From DASZKW01 sp035552775 (lineage in GTDB: Bacteria > Actinomycetota > Acidimicrobiia > Acidimicrobiales > Palsa-688), in NCBI GenBank assembly GCA_035552775.1, contig DASZKW010000070.1, forward strand, positions 1 to 64,000: a stretch of DNA of 64,000 nt. Reading direction: 5' to 3'. Below the pieces are notes generated by a model. It had not been told where the DNA came from, did not search any database, and worked only from the letters and a program-made list of their open reading frames with translations. Below, one piece after another: positions 50,929 to 60,864 of the stretch. The translations under genes and the position numbers were made by a program. Numbering within the stretch: the first letter of the stretch is position 1; each line of letters starts with the position of its first letter.

Positions 50929-52416
50929 TCAGACGCGGACGATATCGACGCCGACCAGGTTGGCCACGTCGGCCAGTTGCGCCGCCCGGTGCCCGGTCCC
51001 GAGCGCCCAATGGTGCGCCACCGCGGTAGCCGACCACGCGTCGCACCACTCCCCCGGGTCCCGGCCGAAGTCGACCCGCGACGTGGTGTTGCCAATCGCC
51101 AGCAGGGGCCCAGCGACCACCTCACCCTCCGACACCACGAAGCGCAGGGTCCCGTCCCGGAGCTGGGTGATCCCGAACGCAGTCACGGGACCGTGGTGCA
51201 CGTCGAACTCGACCGAGACGCCCCACCCCCGCTTGCCGTGGTAGACGCCGAGGCCGCGCAGCAGCGGCCGCCCGTCGCTGATGGCGAGGTGGGCGGGGCC
51301 GTCGTGGCCCATCTCGACCACACCGTCGGCGAAGTTGAGGGCCTGGATCTCGGTGAAGGAGCCTCCCGCTCCGAGCCTGTCCATGACCATCATCGCCAGC
51401 GACGTGCGCAGCTCGTACTCCCCGCAAGTGGGAAGACCGCGACCGGTGAGCAGCGACGCACCAAGGATCATGCCGGCGCCGAGGCGTTCGTAAAGGTCGC
51501 CACCCAAGCCGCGGTGGTAGTAGGCGAGGGTGTCGAGGTCGAAGTCGGCGACGAGAAGGTCGAGCCCTGCGGCCACGCGCGCCGCCCAGCGCAGGTCGTC
51601 ACTGTCGACGGACGGGTCGACGTCGAAGATGTCACGGGCGGCGGCCAGCACTGAGTCGACGGCATCGTCGTCAATGGTCTCCACCCGTGCCGCCAGGTCG
51701 TCGAACTCGAGCACCTCGACGTGGCCGCCGAGGTGGGCGGGCACGAGGGTCAGGTCGGTCGCCACGTCGTACATGCCCGGGTACAGATGGCCGAGCAGGC
51801 CGTGGCGTCCGTGACGCAGAGCGGCACGCGCGCCCGCCGCTGCCACCCATCTCTCCACGCGTGCCCACGCCCGGGGGTCACCCAGGTGACCCGACACCGA
51901 GCGGAACGGGATGGCGCACCGTTCGAAGGTGTTGGCCATCTCGGGAAGGGGGCAGGCGCCGCAGTACGCCAGCCACTCGCCGGTCCCGAAGGCGGCGTGG
52001 TCCATGGCGTCGGTGGGTTGCAGGTTGACGAGCAGGACCGGCGCGTCGGCGCGCTGGGCGATCGGCACCACCATGGTGGCGGTCATATAGGTAGCGAGGA
52101 AAACGACTATGAGATCGCAACCCGACGCCCGCAGGGTCTCGGCCGCCGCCGCCGCCTCGGGGGCGTCGGAGACGAACCCGGCGTCGACGAGACGGGTGCC
52201 GTTGCGCTCGAGGCGCCGGCCAACCTCGGCAGCCGAGTCGCGCAGCCGGGGCAGCAGGTCGGGGAACTGCGGCCAGTAGGCGCCGAGCCCGCCCGACACC
52301 AGACCCACCGTGAAGGGCCGCCCCCGGCGCACCGCGAGGCCTGGGACGCCGGCGCGCTCGGCGGAAACCGGGCCCGTCATCGGACTCACCATCGGGCTCC
52401 TCATCGAACTCGTCAC
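50929..52416 (-). CDS. L-arabinose/L-fucose isomerase-family protein
   Basis: A 495-residue protein of the AraA/FucI fold. VGLVSGGLGAYWPQFPDLLPRL starts the first domain, FLATYMTATMVVPIAQRADAPVLLVNLQP the second, and FTEIQALNFADGVVEMGHDGPAHLAISDG carries the metal Glu and His typical of the active site. Rhamnose breakdown already has RhaI, so this may isomerise a second aldose (fucose, arabinose, lyxose) or act on a side product. GTG overlaps the rhaEW stop. Confidence 0.75.
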   Translation of the reverse strand: MTSSMRSPMVSPMTGPVSAERAGVPGLAVRRGRPFTVGLVSGGLGAYWPQFPDLLPRLRDSAAEVGRRLERNGTRLVDAGFVSDAPEAAAAAETLRASGCDLIVVFLATYMTATMVVPIAQRADAPVLLVNLQPTDAMDHAAFGTGEWLAYCGACPLPEMANTFERCAIPFRSVSGHLGDPRAWARVERWVAAAGARAALRHGRHGLLGHLYPGMYDVATDLTLVPAHLGGHVEVLEFDDLAARVETIDDDAVDSVLAAARDIFDVDPSVDSDDLRWAARVAAGLDLLVADFDLDTLAYYHRGLGGDLYERLGAGMILGASLLTGRGLPTCGEYELRTSLAMMVMDRLGAGGSFTEIQALNFADGVVEMGHDGPAHLAISDGRPLLRGLGVYHGKRGWGVSVEFDVHHGPVTAFGITQLRDGTLRFVVSEGEVVAGPLLAIGNTTSRVDFGRDPGEWCDAWSATAVAHHWALGTGHRAAQLADVANLVGVDIVRV

Positions 52417-54455
52417 CGGAGGAACGCCGCGGCCACGCCGGCGTCGACGGGGATGTGGACTCCGGTGGTCTGGCCCAGCTCACCGGCGGTTAGCACGAAA
52501 ACGGCAGCGGCCACGTGCTCGGGCAGAACCTCCCGCCCGAGCAGGGTACGACTGGCGTAGTAGGCGCCCAGCTCGTCCTCGGCCACGCCGTATACCGCGG
52601 CGCGTTGCGCGCCCCACCCGCCGGCGAAGATCCCCGAGTCGCGCACCACCCCGTCCGGGTTGACGCCGTTGACCCGGATCCCGTGAGCACCGAGCTCGGC
52701 CGCCAGCAGCCGGACCTGGTGGGCCTGGTCAGCCTTGGTTGCCCCGTAGGCGACGTTGTTGGGCCCGGCGAACACGGCATTCTTCGACACCACGTAGACG
52801 ATGTCGCCACCGAGACGCTGGTCGATCATCACTCGCGCCGCCTCCCGTGACACCAGAAACGAGCCACGGGCCATGACCGCGTGTTGCAGGTCCCAGTCCT
52901 CGGTAGTCGTATCGAGCAGCGAGCGGGACCGGGACATGCCGGCGTTGTTGACCACCAGGTCCACACCGCCGAATGCCAGCACCGCGTCGCGCACGGCGGC
53001 GGCCACCGCGTCCTCGTCGCTCACATCCACGACGGCGGCCACGGCCACGTCGGTGGAACCGAGCTCGCCGGCGGTGGTGTCTGCCTTGGCGGCGTCGACG
53101 TCAGCGACCACCACGCACGCCCCCTCCGCGACAAGGCGGCGAGCGACGGCCCGGCCGATCCCCGAGCCAGCCCCGGTCACGAGGGCGATGCGGGCGGCGA
53201 GGGGCTTCTCCGGGGGCATGCGGCGCAGCTTCTGCTCCTCCAGCTCCCAGTATTCAATACGAAATTTCTCGGACTCGTCGATGGGTGCGTAGCTGGACAC
53301 CGCCTCGGCACCGCGGATCACGTTGATGGCGTTGACGTAGAACTCGCCCGCCACCCTCGCCGTCTGCTTGTCCCTGCCGAAGCTGAACATTCCCACTCCC
53401 GGCACCAGCACGATCGCCGGGTCGGCGCCGCGCATGGGGGGTGAATCGGGGTTGGCGTGGCGCTCGTAGTAGGCCCGGTATTCCTCCCTGTAGGCGCGGT
53501 GGAGCTCGGCCAGGCGGTCGCGCACCGCGCCCAATGGGGCGTTTGCGGCCAGGTCCACCACGAGGGGACGGACCTTGGTTCGCAGGAAATGGTCGGGGCA
53601 CGACGTCCCCCGGGCGGCCAGCTCGGGCAGGCGCCGGCGGGACACGAAGTCGAGCACAGTGGGGCTGTCGGTGTAGTGGCCCACCTGGGCCCGGTCGGTG
53701 CTGACCAGGCCGCGCACCAGCGCGAACATCTCGGCGGCCCGGCGGTGCCGGGCCTCGGCGGGGAGGGGCTCCCAGCCGTCCTGGACCGGGCCCAGTGGCT
53801 CCGGGCGCCCGTGGGCGACGAGGTACTCGCCGGCGGTGGCGATGATCTCCAGCGAACGCCGCTCACATTCGTCGCTGTCGGCCCCCCACGCGGTGATGCC
53901 GTGGCCGCCGAGGACGACGCCAATGGCGTCGGGGTGGCTGCGCTGGATCTCCGCGATGTCGAGGCCGAGCTGGAACCCGGGGCGGCGCCACGGCACCCAC
54001 ACCACCCGCTCCCCGAAGCAGGCCTTCGTCAGAGCCTCGCCGTCGGCCGCGGTGGCCAGGGCGATGCCGGCGTCGGGGTGCAGGTGGTCGACGTGGGGGC
54101 ATGTGACCAGCCCGTGCATGGCTGTGTCGATCGAGGGGGGGGCGCCGCCGCCGCCGTGACGGCAAAAGTCGAACGCCGCCACCATGTCGTCCTCGCGTTC
54201 CACACCGGGGTACATCCCGACCAGCGAGCGGAGCCGGTCGACGCGCAGCACCGCCAGACCGGAGGCCTGCAGGGTGCCCAGGTCGCCTCCGGAGCCCTTG
54301 ACCCACATCAGCTCGACGGGCTCGCCGCTCACTGGGTCGGCGGCCCATCCCTTGGCCGATGCGTTGCCGCCGGCGTAGTTGGTGTTACGCCGGTCGGCGC
54401 CCAGCCGGTGGGAGCGCTCGAGCAGCTTCGTCACCTCTGGAGATGTGGTGATCAT
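52413..54455 (-). CDS. rhaEW: Fused rhamnulose-1-phosphate aldolase / lactaldehyde dehydrogenase
   Basis: A 680-residue two-part enzyme. Residues about 1-410 are a class II aldolase/adducin domain (NTNYAGGNASAKG, MWVKGSGGDLGTL, HLHPDAGIALATAADG with metal His residues). Residues about 425-680 are an SDR (VTGAGSGIGRAVARRL, VVNNAGMSRSRSL, YGATKADQAHQ with Tyr-Lys). RhaE cleaves rhamnulose 1-phosphate to DHAP and L-lactaldehyde; RhaW oxidises the aldehyde to L-lactate. ATG at 54455 has GAGG five bases before and is preferred to GTG at 54482. The product feeds LutABC. Confidence 0.93.
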   Translation of the reverse strand: MITTSPEVTKLLERSHRLGADRRNTNYAGGNASAKGWAADPVSGEPVELMWVKGSGGDLGTLQASGLAVLRVDRLRSLVGMYPGVEREDDMVAAFDFCRHGGGGAPPSIDTAMHGLVTCPHVDHLHPDAGIALATAADGEALTKACFGERVVWVPWRRPGFQLGLDIAEIQRSHPDAIGVVLGGHGITAWGADSDECERRSLEIIATAGEYLVAHGRPEPLGPVQDGWEPLPAEARHRRAAEMFALVRGLVSTDRAQVGHYTDSPTVLDFVSRRRLPELAARGTSCPDHFLRTKVRPLVVDLAANAPLGAVRDRLAELHRAYREEYRAYYERHANPDSPPMRGADPAIVLVPGVGMFSFGRDKQTARVAGEFYVNAINVIRGAEAVSSYAPIDESEKFRIEYWELEEQKLRRMPPEKPLAARIALVTGAGSGIGRAVARRLVAEGACVVVADVDAAKADTTAGELGSTDVAVAAVVDVSDEDAVAAAVRDAVLAFGGVDLVVNNAGMSRSRSLLDTTTEDWDLQHAVMARGSFLVSREAARVMIDQRLGGDIVYVVSKNAVFAGPNNVAYGATKADQAHQVRLLAAELGAHGIRVNGVNPDGVVRDSGIFAGGWGAQRAAVYGVAEDELGAYYASRTLLGREVLPEHVAAAVFVLTAGELGQTTGVHIPVDAGVAAAFLR

Positions 54456-54484
54456 CTTCACCTCGTTGGTCGGTTGTGACACGG

Positions 54485-55651
54485 TCAGGCCCCCCAGCCG
54501 GCGGCCTGCCCACCCACGCGTTCGCTCCGGATCCGCTCCCCGTACCCGGAGCGCGCATAGGCAGCAATCGGATCGGGGTCGAGGCCCATCTCCTCGCGCA
54601 GCTCGGCGAGCAGGGGGCGCACGTCGGTGGCGTAGGCGTCCATCATCACACCGTTGGCGGCGAGCACATCGCCGGCCCGTTGGGCGGCGGCGAGCGCGTC
54701 CCGGTCGACCAGTAGCGCCTTGGCCGTCGCTTCCTGGACGTTCATCACCGAGCGGATCTCGCCCGGGATCTTGGCCTCGACGTTGTGGCACTGGTCGAGC
54801 ATGAACGCGATGCCGGCGGCGGCGTCGAGGCCTCCCCCCCCGACCACCTCGTGCATGATACGGAACAGCTGGAAGGGGTCGGCGGCACCGACCATCAGGT
54901 CGTCGTCGGCGTAGAAGCGCGAGTTGAAGTCGAACGCCCCCAGCTTCCCAGTGGCTAGGAGGAACGCCACGATGAACTCGATGTTGGTCCCCGGCGCGTG
55001 GTGGCCGGTGTCGACGACCACCTTGGCCCGCCCCCCCAGGCGCACGCAGTGCGAGTTGGCGGTGCCCCAGTCAGGGACGTCGGTGTGGTAAAAGGCCGGC
55101 TCGAACAGCTTGTACTCGAGAAGCAGGCGCTGATGGTCGCCCAAGCGGCCGTAGATGGCGGAGAGGCTCCCGGCGAGGCGCTCCTGGCGGGCCACCAGGT
55201 CGTCCTGGCCGGGGTAGTTGGTCCCGTCGGCGAACCAACATTTGAGGTCCCGAGAGCCCGTCGCGTCCATTATGTCGACGCACTCGGTCAGGTGGGCGAG
55301 CGCCTTGCGCCGCACCGCGGGGTCGGGGTGGGCCACGCTGCCGAACTTGTAGTCGTCGTCCTGGAACAGGTTGGCATTGATGGTGCCGATCTGCACCCCC
55401 GCCCCGGCGGCGTGCTTGGCCAGGTCGGCGAAGTCGTCGACGCTGTCCCATGGGATGTGGAGGGCGACGGAAGGGGCGACACCCGTGAGGCGGTGCACCT
55501 GGGCGGCGTCGTCGATCTTCTCGTACGCGTTGCGGGGGACGCCCTGCTGGGCGAAGACCTTGAACCGTGTCCCGGAGTTGCCGTAGGCCCACGACGGGGT
55601 CTCGATCCACTGCTGGCGGAGGACCGCCTTCACTTCGCTGGGGGTGCTCAT
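54485..55651 (-). CDS. rhaI: L-rhamnose isomerase (RhaI type)
   Basis: A 388-residue TIM-barrel isomerase turning L-rhamnose into L-rhamnulose. ETPSWAYGNSGTRFKVFAQQGVPRN, the IGTINANLFQDDDYKFGS loop, CWFADGTNYPGQ, LLEYKLFEPAFYHTDVPDWG (metal Glu) and VVDTGHHAPGTNIEF (metal Asp/His) fit the Pseudomonas-/actinobacterial-type RhaI, not the E. coli RhaA. It follows rhaM and is just upstream of rhaEW. Confidence 0.94.
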   Translation of the reverse strand: MSTPSEVKAVLRQQWIETPSWAYGNSGTRFKVFAQQGVPRNAYEKIDDAAQVHRLTGVAPSVALHIPWDSVDDFADLAKHAAGAGVQIGTINANLFQDDDYKFGSVAHPDPAVRRKALAHLTECVDIMDATGSRDLKCWFADGTNYPGQDDLVARQERLAGSLSAIYGRLGDHQRLLLEYKLFEPAFYHTDVPDWGTANSHCVRLGGRAKVVVDTGHHAPGTNIEFIVAFLLATGKLGAFDFNSRFYADDDLMVGAADPFQLFRIMHEVVGGGGLDAAAGIAFMLDQCHNVEAKIPGEIRSVMNVQEATAKALLVDRDALAAAQRAGDVLAANGVMMDAYATDVRPLLAELREEMGLDPDPIAAYARSGYGERIRSERVGGQAAGWGA

Positions 55652-55704
55652 GTTGCCTTCGCTTTCGTTGGGAAGACCGGTGGGAACCGGTTTGGTGACC
55701 GATG

Positions 55705-56028
55705 TCAGTCCAGGTGGAAGATCTCGGGTATAGCGACGATGCCCTCGTCGGGGCCGGCGTCACCGAGCCCGACGAAGAACTCCGCCATCTCCTCCTGCCA
55801 GCGGGAGTTGACCTCGGTGGCCGCCATGGCGGCCTGGGCATTGACGAAGTCGTCGCACTCGAGGTATCCGGTGAGTGCGCCGTCGGACCCGAGGAACAGC
55901 GAGTAGTTGCGCCAGCCGGCGGCCCGCAAGGCGTCGCCCATCTCCGGCCAGACCTCGGCATGGCGGGCCGTGTACGCCTGCGTCTTGTCAGGTCGGATCT
56001 GGAGACGGAAGCAGATTCGCTGCGCCAA
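55705..56028 (-). CDS. rhaM: L-rhamnose mutarotase
   Basis: A 107-residue dimeric ferredoxin-like enzyme interconverting alpha- and beta-L-rhamnose. RICFRLQIRPDKTQAYTARHAEVWPEM holds the catalytic His and Tyr; GWRNYSLFLGSDGALTGYLECDDF and MAEFFVG follow. Starts 4 bases after the binding-protein stop. Ordinary in length. Confidence 0.95.
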   Translation of the reverse strand: MAQRICFRLQIRPDKTQAYTARHAEVWPEMGDALRAAGWRNYSLFLGSDGALTGYLECDDFVNAQAAMAATEVNSRWQEEMAEFFVGLGDAGPDEGIVAIPEIFHLD

Positions 56029-56032
56029 GGGA

Positions 56033-57124
56033 TCAGAAGTTGAAGTTGTTGATGTTGGTCTTGTCGAACACCGTCGGCGGCCCGAGGACGACCGAGGGGC
56101 CCGTGGTACCCGCCGCCGGCAGGACCTTGTAGCTCCCGAGCTTGCCGGCGGTGAAGCTCGAACCCGGCGACAGGGTGATCGTCCCCGAAGCCAGGGCCGC
56201 CGCCGCGTATCCGGCCAGGTAACCGAGGTTCGACGGATTCCACAGCTCGAACTCCTTGACCGTGCCGTCGAGCACGTAGCGCCTCATCTGCGAGGGCAGG
56301 CCCAGGCCGGTCAGGGTGAGGTGGCTGAGCAGTGACTTGTGGGTGTCGAGGTACTGCGCCGCGGTCGAGATGCCGACGGTGGTCGGCGAGATGATGCCCC
56401 GCAGGTTCGGGTGGGCCGACAGCAGGCCCTGCAGCACGGTGAGCGAGGTGGCCGGGTCGTCGTTGCCGTAGACGGTCGACACCAGCTGCATGTTCGGGTA
56501 CTTCTTGAGCTCCTGCTTCATGTAGGCGATCCAGGAGTTCTGGTTGGTGGCCGTGGCCGCCGCCGACAGGATGGCGATCTGGCCCTGGCTCCCGATCTCC
56601 TTGGCCAACAGGTCGACCTCCGAGGTCCCGATCTGCTCGGTGTTGGCCTGGTTGATGAACAGGTGGTTGGCGCAGGTGATGTCTGAGTCGAACGACACCA
56701 CCTTGATCCCCTGGGCCTGCGCCTGGCTGAGCTGCGAGCACAGAGCCGAGGGATCGTCAGCGGCGATCACGATGGCGTTGGCGTGGGCCTGGATCGCCTG
56801 CTGGATCGCCGGCTCCTGGGCCGCGGCGGTGTCGGCCGTCCCGCTGGCCACCACTTGTGTGTCACCGAGGGCGGACAGAGCGGTCTTGCCGCCGTTGTCG
56901 GCGATTACCTCGTAGGGGTTGGTCGTGTCCTTCGGGATGAAGTAGACGACCTGGCCCTTCTTGAGGGCCCCGCCCCCCCCGCCGGTAGTGGCTGAACCCT
57001 GGGCGGTCGTCGTCGAGGCCGAAGGACTGGTCGATGACGAGCAGGCCGTGGCGACCAGACCGACTACAGAGACGGCAGCCACCGCCCCCAACCGCAGCCT
57101 GTGCTTGCCGAGCGTCTTGTTCAC
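56033..57124 (-). CDS. rhaS: Rhamnose ABC transporter, substrate-binding lipoprotein
   Basis: A 363-residue type I binding protein with lipoprotein signal AAVSVVGLVATAC (Cys near residue 28) and a Ser/Thr linker. The sugar-binding fold follows (VVYFIPKDTTNPYEVIADNGGK, IVIAADDPSALCSQL, GIKVVSFDSDITC, IISPTTVG). It captures rhamnose outside the membrane for RhaTPQ. GTG with GGAGG upstream overlaps the rhaQ stop. Confidence 0.9.
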   Translation of the reverse strand: MNKTLGKHRLRLGAVAAVSVVGLVATACSSSTSPSASTTTAQGSATTGGGGGALKKGQVVYFIPKDTTNPYEVIADNGGKTALSALGDTQVVASGTADTAAAQEPAIQQAIQAHANAIVIAADDPSALCSQLSQAQAQGIKVVSFDSDITCANHLFINQANTEQIGTSEVDLLAKEIGSQGQIAILSAAATATNQNSWIAYMKQELKKYPNMQLVSTVYGNDDPATSLTVLQGLLSAHPNLRGIISPTTVGISTAAQYLDTHKSLLSHLTLTGLGLPSQMRRYVLDGTVKEFELWNPSNLGYLAGYAAAALASGTITLSPGSSFTAGKLGSYKVLPAAGTTGPSVVLGPPTVFDKTNINNFNF

Positions 57125-58221
57125 TGTGTCGCCTCCTGTGGTAGGTATTGCTGGTTGCCGATTGATCTGGTGGAACGTCCGCTGCGCTTCAGCCTTCGGC
57201 GCAGGCGATGGAACCCGTCGGCACCGTTGGGGAGCAGGACGCTGACGAGCAAGAGCACGCCAAAGACGATGTTCTGCTTCTCCTGGGTCACATTGATGAG
57301 GTTGAGCGCCTCGTTGATGGTGCCGACCACGAGCACCGACAGCACCACGCCGCCGATCGTCCCCCGACCACCGAATATGGAGATCCCTCCGAAGAGGACG
57401 ACGGCGACCACGTTGAGCTCGAGGCCCGTGCCCGCGTCGTAGCGCACGCTGGCGTTCTTGAAAGCGTCGAGGAGGCCGACAAAGGCGCACACCACCCCGG
57501 ACAGCACGAAGAGGCGGAACTTGATGCGCTTGACCCGGATTCCCGAAAAGAACGCCGCCTGTTCCTGCAGGCCGATTGCAAAGATCGAACGCCCCACCGG
57601 GGTGGCGTGGAGGACGACGGCGTAGACGACGGCCAGGACGAGGAAGAACACGAAGATCCACGACAGCTTCGTCCCCGGAAATGGGACAAGGCCGATCTTG
57701 GTCAGGTATGCCGGGAAGTTGGTGGGCTCGCGGTTGCCGAGGACGATCTCTGCCAGCCCACGGAACATGGTGAGCGTCCCGATGGTCACGGCGATGGAGG
57801 GCAGTCCGATCCGGGTCACCAAGAAGCCGTTGAGGGCGCCGCCAGCGGCGCCGACGAGCAGCACGATGGCCATGGCCAACCAGACCTCCACCCCGTGGCT
57901 GAACAGGTCACCGAACACCGACGCGGCCAGGCCCAGCATCGACGCCACAGAGAGGTCGATCTCGCCGGTGATGATGATCAAGGCCATCGGGAGGGCCATG
58001 ATGGCTACCTCGCCAATGTTGTTGCCGAAGTAGAAGACCGTGTTCTGGGTGAAAAACTCCTTGGTCTCGGCGCCTCCGTACAGAAGGGCGCCGACGAAGA
58101 GCACGAGCAGTGCGCCCTCCCAGCGCAGCAGTGACCGCCACGGCCGCGCCGTGCCGGCCGAGCCTGGTGACGCGTCCGGACCCCGAGCAGCCGGCCCGAC
58201 GGTGGCCGGTTCATGCAACAT
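57121..58221 (-). CDS. rhaQ: Rhamnose ABC transporter permease (second)
   Basis: A 366-residue ribose-type (RbsC-like) permease with about ten helices; MALIIITGEIDLSVASMLGLAASVFG and the GGISIFGGRGTIGGVVLSVLVVGTINEALNL loop contact the ATPase. An N-terminal acidic/Pro tail and a basic C-tail (RRRLKRSGR) are cytoplasmic. The start overlaps the rhaP stop by 11 bases. Confidence 0.9.
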   Translation of the reverse strand: MLHEPATVGPAARGPDASPGSAGTARPWRSLLRWEGALLVLFVGALLYGGAETKEFFTQNTVFYFGNNIGEVAIMALPMALIIITGEIDLSVASMLGLAASVFGDLFSHGVEVWLAMAIVLLVGAAGGALNGFLVTRIGLPSIAVTIGTLTMFRGLAEIVLGNREPTNFPAYLTKIGLVPFPGTKLSWIFVFFLVLAVVYAVVLHATPVGRSIFAIGLQEQAAFFSGIRVKRIKFRLFVLSGVVCAFVGLLDAFKNASVRYDAGTGLELNVVAVVLFGGISIFGGRGTIGGVVLSVLVVGTINEALNLINVTQEKQNIVFGVLLLVSVLLPNGADGFHRLRRRLKRSGRSTRSIGNQQYLPQEATQ

Positions 58222-59257
58222 AGGTGGCCCCCTCCTTCGCCCGCAGGGCGCTGGCGGCCCGCACCGCCACCAGCCGGTCAAAGGCGATGGCGGCGAGGAG
58301 CAACGCCCCGGCCACACCCTCGTCCCAGAACTGGGCAACGTTGACGGCCTGGAGGGCCTGATTTATGGTCTGTAGCAGAAGGGCACCGAGCGCGGCCCCC
58401 ACGACGGTTCCGCTGCCACCGAAAATGGCGACGCCACCCACCACCACCGCGGCCACCACGGTGAGCTCGTATCCGCTGCCACCGGTGGCATCGACCGTCG
58501 CATACTCGGCGAGGAACAGGGCGCCGGCCAGGCCGGCGAGAGCGCCGCTCACCACGAAGGCGGTGAACACCCGTTTCGATATCGGTACTCCGGCCAGGGC
58601 GGCCGCCTCGGGGTTGGACCCGATCGCGTACAGGTCACGGCTCGGGCGGAAGCTGCGCATGACCCAGGCCACCACGGCCACGACGACCACCACGATGACG
58701 AACAACCACGGGATTCCGAGGACCGATTCGTAGCCCACCTTCTGGAACGAGCTTGGGATGGACGACGGCTCGATCTGCACGCCCGTGCCGATGACATTCA
58801 CGTAGCCCCTGATGATGTAGAGGGCGGCGAGGGTGACCACCAGGCTGGGGACTCTCGCCACGACGGTGACCAGGCCGATCACGGCGCCGGTGGCCGTCCC
58901 GATGGCGATGCCGACGAGGAAGGCGAGGGGTACGGGGAAGTGAGGGTGGTGAGTGAACAGGTCGCCGATCTCGAACGCAGACAGTCCAAGCGTCGAACCC
59001 ACCGACAGGTCCACGTTGCGGGTGACGATGACGAGGGTCTCGCCCACGCCGAGGAGGGCGATGATCGCCGTCCCTGTCAGGATCTCCTGAATGCTGTGGG
59101 AGTGGGCGAAGGAGTGGTTCTTGGCCGTCGTCACCGCGAAGACGATCAAAACGGCAGCGACGATGGTGAGTTCCCTGACGCGCGAGAGCGTCTCGGCCAC
59201 CCGGTGGCTCTTAGCCGCCGGCGCCCCGTGCAGCGGCATGTCGACGATGCTGGTCAC
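58211..59257 (-). CDS. rhaP: Rhamnose ABC transporter permease (first)
   Basis: A 348-residue RbsC-like permease with about ten helices. ETLVIVTRNVDLSVGSTLGLSAFEIG and GGVAIFGGSGTVVGAALGALLLQTINQALQ are the family motifs. Together with the second permease it forms the channel for the sugar. GTG start overlaps the rhaT stop (GTGA). Confidence 0.9.
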   Translation of the reverse strand: MTSIVDMPLHGAPAAKSHRVAETLSRVRELTIVAAVLIVFAVTTAKNHSFAHSHSIQEILTGTAIIALLGVGETLVIVTRNVDLSVGSTLGLSAFEIGDLFTHHPHFPVPLAFLVGIAIGTATGAVIGLVTVVARVPSLVVTLAALYIIRGYVNVIGTGVQIEPSSIPSSFQKVGYESVLGIPWLFVIVVVVVAVVAWVMRSFRPSRDLYAIGSNPEAAALAGVPISKRVFTAFVVSGALAGLAGALFLAEYATVDATGGSGYELTVVAAVVVGGVAIFGGSGTVVGAALGALLLQTINQALQAVNVAQFWDEGVAGALLLAAIAFDRLVAVRAASALRAKEGATYVA

Positions 59258-60798
59258 GGAGCCCCTCCCGGGGTCGCAGCCACGGTCTGCCCGGTGGCGG
59301 CCTGCATGATCGCGGTCTCTTCAGCCTCGTCTCTGGTCAGCTCCGCGGTGAGGCGACCTTCCCGCAGCACCAGGATCCGGTCGGCCATGCCGAGAACCTC
59401 GGGTAGCTCCGACGAGATCATCAGCACCGCGACACCGTCGGCCACCAGTTGGTCGATCAAGCGGTGAACCTCGGCCTTGGTGCCGACGTCGATGCCGCGC
59501 GTGGGCTCGTCGATGATGAGCAGCTTGGGCCGGCGCGCCAGCCACTTGGCGAGTACGACCTTTTGCTGGTTGCCACCTGACAGCGTCGAGACGGTATTGC
59601 TGAGCTGACCGAACTTCACCTGCAGCTTCACGGTCCAGTCCGCCGCCAGGCTGCGTTCCGAGCGGCGCCGGATCAGGCCGTGACGGCGGAGCCGATCGAG
59701 CGACGCCAGCGCCACGTTGTGGTCTATCCCGAGGTCCATCACCAAGCCGTGCTGTCTGCGGTCCTCCGGGACAAAGCCGATCCCGGCGCGCATGGCTGCT
59801 ATCGGAGAGCCGGGCGCCAACGTGGCGCCGTTGATGGTGACCGAGCCCGCGTCGCGCCGGTCGATGCCGAAGATGGCCTGTGCCACCTCGCTGCGACCGG
59901 CGCCCACGAGGCCGGCCAAGGCGACGATCTCACCGGCGCGCACGTCGAAGGAGATGTCGGCGAAGGCACCCTCCCGGGTCAGGCGCTCCACCGACAGCAC
60001 CGTCGCGCCGGGGGCGGTGGGGGTCTTGGGGAACAGTGCGTCGAGCTCCCGGCCGACCATCGACTTGATGATCTCGTCGACGGTGATGTCTCCGATCAGC
60101 GCGGTCCGCACGAAGCGCCCGTCACGCATGATGGTGACCCGCTGGCAGCAGGCATACACCTCCTCGAGGCGATGGGAGATGAACATCACTGCCGCGCCCT
60201 CGGCCCGTAGCGTCCTGATCACCTCGAAGAGCCGGTCCACCTCGACGGAAGTAAGGGCCGCGGTCGGCTCGTCCATCACGATGACGCGCGAGTCGAATGA
60301 CAGCGCCTTGGCGATCTCCACTATCTGCTGGTCGGCTACCGACAGACCCCTGGCCAGCCGGGACGGGTCGAGGCTCACGCCGAGGCGAGCGAAGACCTTT
60401 TCCGACCGCTCGCGCATCTCGCCTCGGTCGATCCGGCGACCGCGCCCGACGGGGTGGCGACCCATGAAAATGTTCTCCGCCACCGAAAGATCGGGAAACA
60501 AGGTGGGCTCTTGGTAGATGACGGCGATGCCCGCCTCCCGAGAAGCGGCGGGATCGTTGAGATTGACGTCGCGCCCGTTGAGGAGCAGGCTGCCACCGTC
60601 GAGGCGGTGCACGCCTGCCAGCAGCTTGACCAGGGTCGACTTGCCTGCCCCGTTCTCGCCGACCAACGCGTGTGCCTCGCCGGGATAGAGGTCGATGTCG
60701 CCATCGATCAGCGCCTGAACCGCTCCGAAGGACTTGACCGCGTGCTCGAGCGACAAGAGTGGCTTGGCGGACGCCGGGGGCGTCTCCACGTCGGCCAT
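59254..60798 (-). CDS. rhaT: Rhamnose ABC transporter, double ATPase
   Basis: A 514-residue sugar-type ATPase with two ABC domains. The first has GENGAGKSTLVKLL (Walker A) and VIVMDEPTAALT (Walker B); the second has LSGGNQQKVVLAKWLARRPKLLIIDEPTRGID with the signature motif and Walker B, and a degenerate Walker A (GLVGAGRSEVAQ), as usual in RbsA/RhaT proteins. It powers rhamnose import. ATG at 60798 is likely, though a longer frame from 60849 is open. First gene of the 13-gene operon. Confidence 0.92.
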   Translation of the reverse strand: MADVETPPASAKPLLSLEHAVKSFGAVQALIDGDIDLYPGEAHALVGENGAGKSTLVKLLAGVHRLDGGSLLLNGRDVNLNDPAASREAGIAVIYQEPTLFPDLSVAENIFMGRHPVGRGRRIDRGEMRERSEKVFARLGVSLDPSRLARGLSVADQQIVEIAKALSFDSRVIVMDEPTAALTSVEVDRLFEVIRTLRAEGAAVMFISHRLEEVYACCQRVTIMRDGRFVRTALIGDITVDEIIKSMVGRELDALFPKTPTAPGATVLSVERLTREGAFADISFDVRAGEIVALAGLVGAGRSEVAQAIFGIDRRDAGSVTINGATLAPGSPIAAMRAGIGFVPEDRRQHGLVMDLGIDHNVALASLDRLRRHGLIRRRSERSLAADWTVKLQVKFGQLSNTVSTLSGGNQQKVVLAKWLARRPKLLIIDEPTRGIDVGTKAEVHRLIDQLVADGVAVLMISSELPEVLGMADRILVLREGRLTAELTRDEAEETAIMQAATGQTVAATPGGAP

Positions 60799-60864
60799 GA
60801 CCAAGGTATTTCCCCCCTCGTAGCCTCGAGCCGGCGGCTGCTTCGACAATGCAGCCGTCCCGTC

